A stretch of DNA of 64,000 nt from the NCBI RefSeq assembly GCF_004331285.1, contig NZ_SJOH01000011.1:1-64000 (forward strand), written 5' to 3'. The notes under the pieces are model-generated. The model was not told the origin of the DNA. It made no database searches and worked only from the letters and a program-made list of their open reading frames with translations. Shown here in pieces: positions 57,090 to 64,000 of this stretch. The position numbers and the translations under genes were made by a program. The stretch is from Acinetobacter sp. ANC 3781. Its GTDB lineage: Bacteria > Pseudomonadota > Gammaproteobacteria > Pseudomonadales > Moraxellaceae. Numbering within the stretch: the stretch's first letter is position 1; each line of letters begins with the position of its first letter.

Positions 57090-57803
57090 TTACCACGTCC
57101 TTGGATCCCACGGCTTAAAGGGTGTAGTCAGTTGTACATCTTCCGCAGGGTCATATTTAGCAGGCTTAAGCTTCTGAGCTTTTTTACGTACCTTACCTGT
57201 ATTTGAATCTTGGGCTACAAAGTTAAAACTTTCCGACTTTAACTGGGTAAATGCGATTTCGTTTAAACCTGCTTTTTCAGATACAAGTATCAATGGTCCA
57301 GAAATTTCATGACGAGTGCTTAAATTTTCTTCATCATATTTAATAAAATAAGACTGCCCTGCTTCCACAGTAAAATCTAGATATTTAGGCTTTTGAAAAT
57401 GCTGTACACCTACAGGCCGGCTGGTCGACAAGCGATACGTTCCTGCAGGCAATTCAATCCAATAATAATGATTATTTAACAAACTCGGAATACGCTCACT
57501 GTTAATAAAAAGACTGGATGCCACAATTTCTTGACGATTCCATTTACTATCAGGACGATACATATACACAAGGGCCGCTTGCTCACTTTGGGCTTGTACC
57601 GGTTGAAAGCGCTGTCCTACTTTTTGATTGACCCAACCTCCAATAGTAAACATACCAAAACGGTATTGCTCCAATAGACCCGGTTCATGTTCAGTATTTA
57701 CAGGTTTTAAGGTTGATGTTGCTTGAGCATGTTCAAAAGCAGATTTGCCATGACAACCCATTAAAATAATACTTGCACAGACCGCAATACAGACTCCACG
57801 CAT
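57090..57803 (-). CDS. DUF2846-like lipoprotein
   Basis: The 237-residue protein has a lipobox LMGC (Cys17). Its core has ALVYMYRPDSKWNRQEIVASSLFINSERIPSLLNNHYYWIELPAGTYRL and a VEAGQSYFIKYDEE strand, the pattern of DUF2846 (an immunoglobulin-like fold of unknown role). The C-terminus is Lys/Pro-rich. GAGGGA precedes the ATG. It is monocistronic and convergent with the fumarase gene. Confidence 0.8.
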   Translation of the reverse strand: MRGVCIAVCASIILMGCHGKSAFEHAQATSTLKPVNTEHEPGLLEQYRFGMFTIGGWVNQKVGQRFQPVQAQSEQAALVYMYRPDSKWNRQEIVASSLFINSERIPSLLNNHYYWIELPAGTYRLSTSRPVGVQHFQKPKYLDFTVEAGQSYFIKYDEENLSTRHEISGPLILVSEKAGLNEIAFTQLKSESFNFVAQDSNTGKVRKKAQKLKPAKYDPAEDVQLTTPFKPWDPRTW

Positions 57804-57954
57804 GATTTTCCCTCACCGCGTATTTTTTATTTTTGTACTCAATTAAACACTTAATTTTTCGCTAGATGGATCGCGACATTGATCTGAGTTAGTTGATCTT
57901 ATTTAGACGTCCGCGCCTAGTATTTGAGATTAACATTGCAGTTTATTTTTGGAA

Positions 57955-57993
57955 ATAAAAAACGTGCGAAAACACCAGTTTTCCGCACGTTTC
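57955..57993 (-). terminator. clpX terminator
   Basis: AAACGTGCG/CGCACGTTT with an inner AAAAC/GTTTT stem (one bulge) is followed by TTTTATT on the minus strand, 15 nt after the clpX stop. Confidence 0.88.
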
Positions 57994-58007
57994 AGACGAA
58001 TAGCGAA

Positions 58008-59318
58008 TTAAGCAGATTTAGAATTTATAACTTTCAAATCTACTTTAGGCGCAGTTTCAGTCTCTGTTTTAGCTTGACGCTCTGCCTTTAACTCTGGCTT
58101 TCCTTCACCACTAATTACCGCATCATTTACAATCACGGTACCAACATCGGTACGGCTTGGTAAATCATACATAGTTTCAAGTAAAGAGTTTTCCAGGATT
58201 GAACGCAGACCACGTGCCCCTGTATTATGTTCTAAGGCTTTTTTCGCAATAGCACGCAATGCAGAATCTTCAAACACCAAGTCAACATTTTCCATATCGA
58301 ATAAATATTGGTATTGGCGTGTTAAGGCATTTTTTGGCTCAGTCAGAATCTGCATAAGCGCTTCTTCATCCAGCTCTTCCAAAGTTGCAATAACTGGTAG
58401 ACGACCAATGAATTCTGGAATTAAACCAAATTTCACCAAGTCATTTGCTTCTACTTGACGGAATAAATCAGACAATTTTTTACTTTCGTCTTTTTTCTTC
58501 ACATCTGCTGTGAAACCAATCCCGCCTTTTTCTTGACGTTGTTGTACAATTTTCTCTAAACCTGAAAATGCACCACCACAAATAAACAAGATATTTGAGG
58601 TATCAATCTGAATGAACTCTTGTTGCGGATGCTTACGGCCACCTTGGGGTGGTATTGAAGCAACCGTACCTTCAATCATTTTTAATAATGCTTGCTGAAC
58701 GCCTTCACCCGATACATCACGGGTAATCGATGGGTTTTCAGACTTGCGGGTAATCTTGTCGATTTCATCGATATAGATAATCCCTTTTTGCGCTTTCTCT
58801 ACATCGTAATCCGCTTTTTGAAGAAGTTTTTGTACGATATTTTCAACATCTTCACCCACATAACCGGCTTCGGTTAAAGTCGTTGCATCTGCCATGGCAA
58901 ATGGAACATCGAGAAGACGTGCTAGAGTTTGTGCAAGTAAAGTTTTACCTGAACCTGTTGGTCCAACCAGCAAAATATTACTTTTCGCAAGTTCTACCGC
59001 CTCATCAGATTTATGACCTGAATGGGTAACTTTTAAACGTTTGTAGTGGTTATACACTGCAACTGAAAGCGTTTTTTTGGCAACATCTTGACCAATGACA
59101 TATTGATCTAATGCAGCACGAATTTCATGTGGTTTTGGCAAAGGCTTAGTTGCCCAATCACCCGATTCTACTTGTTGACTGGTCTGGACTAAATCTAAGC
59201 ATACGTCCACACACTCATTACAGATGTAAGCGTCTTCACCTGCAATCAGTTTCCCGACTTCAGACTGCGTTTTACCGCAAAATGAACAATGCTTTTGTCC
59301 TTGAGGATGTTCGGACAT
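58008..59318 (-). CDS. clpX: ATP-dependent protease ATPase subunit ClpX
   Basis: ClpX is the AAA+ hexamer that unfolds tagged proteins and feeds them to ClpP. The 436-residue protein has the N-terminal zinc domain (CSFCGKTQ...CNECVDVC), Walker [16 protein letters not shown], Walker [11 protein letters not shown], the pore loop GYVGEDVE and the ClpP-docking IGF loop (GGIGFTADV). GGAG precedes the ATG. It lies 27 bp after clpP, so the two form one operon. Confidence 0.98.
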   Translation of the reverse strand: MSEHPQGQKHCSFCGKTQSEVGKLIAGEDAYICNECVDVCLDLVQTSQQVESGDWATKPLPKPHEIRAALDQYVIGQDVAKKTLSVAVYNHYKRLKVTHSGHKSDEAVELAKSNILLVGPTGSGKTLLAQTLARLLDVPFAMADATTLTEAGYVGEDVENIVQKLLQKADYDVEKAQKGIIYIDEIDKITRKSENPSITRDVSGEGVQQALLKMIEGTVASIPPQGGRKHPQQEFIQIDTSNILFICGGAFSGLEKIVQQRQEKGGIGFTADVKKKDESKKLSDLFRQVEANDLVKFGLIPEFIGRLPVIATLEELDEEALMQILTEPKNALTRQYQYLFDMENVDLVFEDSALRAIAKKALEHNTGARGLRSILENSLLETMYDLPSRTDVGTVIVNDAVISGEGKPELKAERQAKTETETAPKVDLKVINSKSA

Positions 59319-59345
59319 ATTTACTCCAATATTAAAATCTGAAAA

Positions 59346-59951
59346 TTATGGACGTTTACTTAACACTTCATCCACGAGACCGTATTCTTTAGCAGCTTGA
59401 GCTGTCATAAAGTTGTCACGGTCAGTATCTCTTGCCACAGTTTCATAGTCTTGACCACTATGCTCTGCCATTAAACGGTTTAAACGTTCTTTAATGAATA
59501 GAATTTCACGTGCGTGAATTTCAATATCCGATGCTTGACCACGGAAACCACCTAGTGGTTGGTGAATCATGACACGGGCATTTTCCAAGCAATAACGTTT
59601 GCCTTTTGCACCTGCATTCAATAAGAACGCACCCATAGATGCTGCCTGACCCATACAGTAAGTTACTACATCCGGTTTAATAAACTGCATGGTGTCATAA
59701 ATGGCCATACCTGCAGTCACCGAGCCACCTGGTGAATTAATATAAAGGTGTATATCTTTATCTGGGTTCTCTGCTTCTAAAAACAACATCTGCGCAACAA
59801 TTAAGTTCGCCATGTTGTCTTCAACTTCACCACTCATAAAGATGACACGCTCACGTAAAAGACGTGAAAAAATATCAAAAGAACGCTCGCCACGAGACGA
59901 TTGCTCTACGACCATTGGTACTAAAGCGCTATTAATTGTTGGAACATACAT
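59346..59951 (-). CDS. clpP: ATP-dependent Clp protease proteolytic subunit
   Basis: ClpP forms the two-ring serine peptidase chamber. The 201-residue protein has the catalytic Ser in [13 protein letters not shown], His in [10 protein letters not shown] and the Asp in [10 protein letters not shown]. The N-terminal propeptide is short. It sits 27 bp before clpX and is separated from tig by about 190 bp with a terminator, so it has its own promoter as well. Confidence 0.98.
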   Translation of the reverse strand: MYVPTINSALVPMVVEQSSRGERSFDIFSRLLRERVIFMSGEVEDNMANLIVAQMLFLEAENPDKDIHLYINSPGGSVTAGMAIYDTMQFIKPDVVTYCMGQAASMGAFLLNAGAKGKRYCLENARVMIHQPLGGFRGQASDIEIHAREILFIKERLNRLMAEHSGQDYETVARDTDRDNFMTAQAAKEYGLVDEVLSKRP

Positions 59952-60103
59952 ACGTTATTTATTCCTAAATTTTTTGTTACTCAACTCATATTCACAATAT
60001 GAGGGATAATTGTCGAAATTGCAAAATATTCCCAATTAAATAACAGATATTTTTTGCATGCGCATTATTAATACAAGGCACGCTCAAGATAAGCTGAATA
60101 TAT

Positions 60104-60131
60104 AAAAAAAGGCGCATGATGCGCCTTTTTC
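60104..60131 (-). terminator. tig terminator
   Basis: AAAAAGGCGCAT/ATGCGCCTTTTT forms a 12-bp stem (about 60106-60130) with a tight loop and T tracts, 15 nt after the tig stop. Confidence 0.92.
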
Positions 60132-60144
60132 CGATCAGCTAAGC

Positions 60145-61479
60145 TTAGCCTTGTTGACGAGCTTGTTGCTCTTTCAACAATTCTTCGTAGCTTACCGCTG
60201 TATCAGTTACTTTAGCAGACGCTAAAATGTGATCAACAATTTGATCTTCTAACACAACTGCTTCGATTTGAGCACGTTGCTGTTTGTCATTTTTGAAGTA
60301 TTCAATCACTTCAGTCGGGTCTTCGTAAGAAGAAGCCATGTCGTCGATGTAAGCTTCAACGCGAGCAGGATCAACTTCAATTTTAGCATCAGCTAAAACT
60401 TTGCTGACCAATACACCTAGTTTAACGGCTTTTTCAGCTTGTTCTTTGAACAAGTCATCTGGAAGCATGCTGCTGTCAAATGCTTGCGCGCCTTGAGCAC
60501 CAAACTGTTGAGTGAATTGTTGAATCATTTGTTGACGTTGACGGTCAATCTCTTGAGCCAACATTGACTCAGGAACTTCAACTTCGTTTGCAGCTACAAG
60601 CGCATCAAAAGTTGCCGCTTTAACTTGGTTACGAAGACCATTCTTCACTTCACGATCCATATTTTTGCGAACGTCAGCTTTTAATTTTTCAACGCCTTCT
60701 TCTTCAGTTAAACCAAAGATTTTCAAGAATTCAGCATCAATTTCTGGAAGTTTTGATTTTTCAACAAGCTTTACAGTGATTTTGAACTGTGCAGCTTTAC
60801 CAGCAAGGTTTTCAGCTTGATAGTCTTCAGGGAAAGTTACATCAATAACTTTCTCTTCGCCTTTCTTCATACCAACGATACCGTCTTCGAAGCCGGGAAT
60901 CATACGACCAGAACCTAAAACAAGTTTAAAGTCTTCAGCAGTACCGCCTTCAAACTTCTCACCGTCAACAGTACCTTCGAAATCGAAAGTTACTTGCATG
61001 TCTTTTTTAGCCATGCCTTTGGTTTCAGCCCAAGTTTGACGCTGTTTTTGAAGGTTTTCAATCATTTGGTCAACGTCTTTGTCGTTAACTTCAGTTGTTT
61101 TACGTTCAACTTCCAAAGCATCAAAAGCTTTCACTTCAACTTCTGGATAAACTTCTACAGTTGCTTCATAAACAAGAGCATCTTCTTTATTTTCAACTTT
61201 ATCAATGTTTGGCATGCCAACAGCATTGATTTTTTCTTGCTGAATTGCTTCGAATACTGTGTCACGAATTACATCGTTGACAACTTCTTGATAAATACCC
61301 GCGCCATATTCACGACGTACAACATTTAAAGGCACTTTACCTGGACGGAAGCCGTTGATCTTCACAGTTTTAGCAGTGCGTTTTAAACGAGCTTCAAATT
61401 GCTCGTTCACACGGCTCGTCGGTACAGATACATTTAAACGACGGGCAACGCCCGAAACCGCTTCAGAAGTTACTTGCAT
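60145..61479 (-). CDS. tig: Trigger factor
   Basis: Trigger factor is the ribosome-bound chaperone and peptidyl-prolyl isomerase. The 444-residue protein has the ribosome-docking loop GFRPGKVP (about residue 44), an FKBP-type PPIase domain (about 155-240, [26 protein letters not shown]) and the long helical C-terminal arms. The frame is open to 61554, but the ATG at 61479 gives the family start MQVTSEAV and has GAGGAA just upstream. It heads the tig-clpP-clpX region. Confidence 0.96.
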   Translation of the reverse strand: MQVTSEAVSGVARRLNVSVPTSRVNEQFEARLKRTAKTVKINGFRPGKVPLNVVRREYGAGIYQEVVNDVIRDTVFEAIQQEKINAVGMPNIDKVENKEDALVYEATVEVYPEVEVKAFDALEVERKTTEVNDKDVDQMIENLQKQRQTWAETKGMAKKDMQVTFDFEGTVDGEKFEGGTAEDFKLVLGSGRMIPGFEDGIVGMKKGEEKVIDVTFPEDYQAENLAGKAAQFKITVKLVEKSKLPEIDAEFLKIFGLTEEEGVEKLKADVRKNMDREVKNGLRNQVKAATFDALVAANEVEVPESMLAQEIDRQRQQMIQQFTQQFGAQGAQAFDSSMLPDDLFKEQAEKAVKLGVLVSKVLADAKIEVDPARVEAYIDDMASSYEDPTEVIEYFKNDKQQRAQIEAVVLEDQIVDHILASAKVTDTAVSYEELLKEQQARQQG

Positions 61480-61668
61480 GGCTTCCTCGATATAGAAATA
61501 GTAATTGCAATTTTGAAAGTGCCATATTATATGACAACATTGGAAGATATACAAAACAGGATGAGTTAACCACTAATTTTGTGCTGTTCTACAATTAAAT
61601 TTAAATTTTATGTAAAAAAACCTCCTATCTTTACTTCTTGTCGACACTTTTGTTTGTTTTTTATTGCA

Positions 61669-61687
61669 AATGATAAGCCTTATCATT
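61669..61687. promoter_or_regulatory. Fur box
   Basis: AATGATAAG-C-CTTATCATT is a perfect 9-1-9 inverted repeat that matches the Fur consensus. It lies about 70 bp before the receptor start at 61760, so the gene should be repressed by Fe2+-Fur. Its position also argues against the upstream start at 61664. Confidence 0.88.
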
Positions 61688-61759
61688 AATATTACTGCGT
61701 TTGTTTTTATTTATTTTATTTTCAATTATTTATCTCGTCCATCTTTGGAATTCTATTTT

Positions 61760-63964
61760 ATGAGTCAGTTCAACCTTCGTCCGCTTAGTCTTGCTATTCT
61801 AGGAATTACGTCTACTTCTATTTTTGCAAATACTGAAACCGCATCTGCTCCCCATCAACTTTCAACAATTGTGGTTTCAGCTACGGGCTATGAACAAAAA
61901 ATAAAAGATGCGCCTGCTTCTATTACAGTGATCACTGCAGAAGATTTTAAAAATAAAAGAATTAATTCCATTGCAGATGCTTTGGTGGATGTGGAAGGTG
62001 TCGACATTAGCCCTACCGCAGGTAAAACTGGCGGGCTAAATATTCGTATTCGTGGTATGGATTCAGAATATACACTCGTTTTAATTGATGGACGCCGTCA
62101 AAATAGTACAGGTGATATCGCCCCAAATGGCTTTGGTGAATCCAATAACAGTTTTATACCTCCAATTTCAGCAATTGAACGAATTGAAGTGATTCGTGGA
62201 CCTGCATCTACGCTTTATGGTTCCGATGCTATTGGTGGTGTAATCAATATTATTACTAAAAAAGTTTCACCTGAATGGACAGGTGCTGTCACCCTAGAAG
62301 GGACGCTTAACCCTAATTACTCTGACTTCGGTAATCAACGTGCTGTAGATGCTTTCGTATCTGGTCCTTTAATTCAAAATTTACTGGGTATTCAACTTCG
62401 TGGACGTAAAGCTGAACGAGACCAATCACATTTAACTCCAGATGCCAATTCAGATACTGAATTATCTCAAGGTAATAGTCCGACAAAGTCTGATTTGGAA
62501 ACTATGGGGGTTCGTCTTACTTTGACCCCGACGGATCATCATGATATTTCTGCAGAATATGAACAGACTGAGCAATGGTATGACAACAGTAAAGGACAGC
62601 TCGGTACTTTAGGTGCAAATGGGGGCTATAACTCTTCACAAGAATATAATCGTGAAAAAATGATTCTTGCTCATACTTGGCGCAACAGCCTAGGAACACT
62701 GGAATCAAGTGTTAGCAACACTCAGACAGAAACAATTGGACGATTAATTCCTTCCCGAGCGCAAGGTGGCTCAACTGTGGTAACCCCGCGTCTTTTAGAA
62801 AGTGAAGATACAATTTTTGATACAAAATTTACCACGCAACATTTTGATGGACACAATGTTACGCTGGGCGGTCAATGGTGGGACGCGAGCATTAAAGATG
62901 GCTTACGTGTTAATAAAGAAGTTTCATTTGATCAGTTAGGTTTATTTGCAGAAGATACCTGGGCATTAACAGACAGCTTAGCTTTAACTCTGGGATTACG
63001 TTTCGACGATAATAGTACCTTTGGTGATTTTTGGACGCCCCGTGCTTATTTAGTCTGGAATACCAATGATAATTGGACACTCAAAGGTGGCTATTCAGAG
63101 GGTTACAAAGCACCACGTTTAGAACGCTTAACTAATGGTATTTATAATGTGAGTGGACAGGGTCGTACCCCATTATTTGGTAATCCGGAGTTGAAACCTG
63201 AAACCAGTAAAAATTTAGAGTTTGGGACTTATTTTAATAACAATTCTAATTTTGATGCCAATATCACGGCTTTTTACAGCCAGATTGAAGATAAAATTGT
63301 AAACGGAAATACCGAATTTAGTTGTAATACAAATACCACTACTACTTCAGACAGTAATTGGTCTAAAGCAGATTGTGAAGCCTATATGGCCTCTATTGGA
63401 ACACCTTGGGGTATGGGCAACCATCCAACAAATGGACGACCTGACTCATGGAATGTAGTACGTCCAACTAATGCTGAAAAAGCTGAAGTATATGGGATAG
63501 AAACAGGTTTCAACTGGGAATTTGCACCCACTTGGAAGTTGGGTGTTAATTACACATGGACTGAAACTGAAATTAAAGATAGTACTTTAGGTAATCCGCC
63601 TCTTAACGATACACCAGAGCATATTGTAAATACCTCTTTAAAATGGCAGGCATCCGATCATCTTAACTTATGGGCACGTGGTGAATATCGTAGTGAAAGA
63701 GCGCGCTTTACTTTTACTTACGACAATTTAACTGCTGAGAATCAAAAGGTTTATAATGATTTAGGCGATTTTAAAGGCTATGCATTATTACATCTTGGAT
63801 CTAATTTTAATGTGAATGACAATTGGGATATTGGTGTTGCCTTATATAATGTATTCGACAAAAATTTTACTGACTACGAGTTAGTCGACGGAAGTTATTA
63901 CAATCGTTATAGCAATACTCAAGAAGGTCGCCGCGTCCAATTGAGCACCACCTTTAAATTCTAA
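61760..63964 (+). CDS. TonB-dependent siderophore receptor
   Basis: The 734-residue outer-membrane protein has a signal peptide (about 1-24, ending IFA-NTE), a TonB box STIVVSA, a plug domain (about 40-165: DAPASITVITAEDF, LNIRIRGMDSEYTLVLIDG, EVIRGPASTLYGSDAIGGVINIITK) and a 22-strand barrel ending RRVQLSTTFKF with terminal Phe. A large Thr/Asn-rich loop with two cysteines (around residue 550) is seen in FepA/PirA-like catechol receptors, which makes a catecholate ligand the best guess. The start at 61664 lies inside the Fur box and is rejected. Confidence 0.92.
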   Translation: MSQFNLRPLSLAILGITSTSIFANTETASAPHQLSTIVVSATGYEQKIKDAPASITVITAEDFKNKRINSIADALVDVEGVDISPTAGKTGGLNIRIRGMDSEYTLVLIDGRRQNSTGDIAPNGFGESNNSFIPPISAIERIEVIRGPASTLYGSDAIGGVINIITKKVSPEWTGAVTLEGTLNPNYSDFGNQRAVDAFVSGPLIQNLLGIQLRGRKAERDQSHLTPDANSDTELSQGNSPTKSDLETMGVRLTLTPTDHHDISAEYEQTEQWYDNSKGQLGTLGANGGYNSSQEYNREKMILAHTWRNSLGTLESSVSNTQTETIGRLIPSRAQGGSTVVTPRLLESEDTIFDTKFTTQHFDGHNVTLGGQWWDASIKDGLRVNKEVSFDQLGLFAEDTWALTDSLALTLGLRFDDNSTFGDFWTPRAYLVWNTNDNWTLKGGYSEGYKAPRLERLTNGIYNVSGQGRTPLFGNPELKPETSKNLEFGTYFNNNSNFDANITAFYSQIEDKIVNGNTEFSCNTNTTTTSDSNWSKADCEAYMASIGTPWGMGNHPTNGRPDSWNVVRPTNAEKAEVYGIETGFNWEFAPTWKLGVNYTWTETEIKDSTLGNPPLNDTPEHIVNTSLKWQASDHLNLWARGEYRSERARFTFTYDNLTAENQKVYNDLGDFKGYALLHLGSNFNVNDNWDIGVALYNVFDKNFTDYELVDGSYYNRYSNTQEGRRVQLSTTFKF

Positions 63965-64000
63965 TATTCAAAATCCCCATAAAAAACCCTGTATAGACAG

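Noticed and set aside
61664..61759. Upstream start of the TonB-dependent receptor
   Set aside because: It overlaps the Fur box and adds a hydrophobic stretch before a normal signal peptide.

Overview
This is a chromosomal backbone window from a gammaproteobacterium of the genus Acinetobacter (Moraxellaceae). The base composition is AT-rich and every recognisable gene is an Acinetobacter-type core gene: a GigA/GigB-like phosphatase/STAS pair, a DUF2339 membrane protein, a long two-domain Pta, a lone gspE, and a rhodanese-grxC-secB cluster. I see no insertion sequence, prophage, CRISPR array, tRNA or rRNA gene inside the window. The species cannot be fixed from the sequence alone.

Layout. 1-402: a strong leftward stable-RNA-type promoter, probably reading into an rRNA operon outside the window, and an orphan terminator. 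403-4954: mlaA-type lipid transport gene, GigA/GigB-like stress pair, nitrilase, Ohr, and a small exported protein. 4998-11157: gspE (leftward), a DUF432-like gene with an MscS channel (rightward), and a large DUF2339 membrane protein (leftward). 11321-14086: polA. 14327-19464: leftward run ppx-accA-tilS-proC-yggT. 19727-22352: trxA, rho and an alanine-rich lipoprotein. 22537-26323: pheS-pheT-ihfA. 26481-30117: an orphan tail-anchored protein, a stress flavin-type protein, tcdA and orn. 30243-32572: rsgA and rhodanese-grxC-secB. 32771-39324: fabI, a BI-1-like membrane protein, tatD with two tandem RsiV-like lipoproteins, a hydrophobic micro-ORF, and prfC. 39449-49910: MHYT-GGDEF-EAL, prc, nagZ, methyltransferase, alpha/beta hydrolase with a PilZ-like tail, proA, and a small membrane protein. 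50210-53624: ackA-pta. 54273-56978: methyltransferase, a Pho-box region with a micro-ORF, and class I fumarase. 57090-61479: DUF2846-like lipoprotein, clpX, clpP, tig. 61760-63964: Fur-controlled TonB-dependent receptor.

Functionally the window combines envelope maintenance (MlaA, Prc, NagZ, lipoproteins), stress response (GigA/GigB, Ohr, Trx, Grx, ClpXP, trigger factor), information processing (PolA, Rho, PheST, IHF, RsgA, RF3, TilS, TcdA, Orn), central metabolism (AckA-Pta, fumarase, ProA/ProC, AccA, FabI) and iron uptake.

The most interesting non-textbook signals are in small intergenic units. At 54988-55165 (minus strand) a near-consensus PhoB box with a correctly placed -10 element drives a 28-codon membrane micro-ORF that ends in an intrinsic terminator. 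A further array of Pho half-sites at 21-22 bp spacing lies just upstream. At 37515-37722 (plus strand) a promoter, a 27-codon hydrophobic Cys-rich micro-ORF and a terminator form a unit that resembles type I toxin mRNAs. Four REP-like palindromic clusters lie between genes, and one of them supplies the last codons of the DUF2339 gene.
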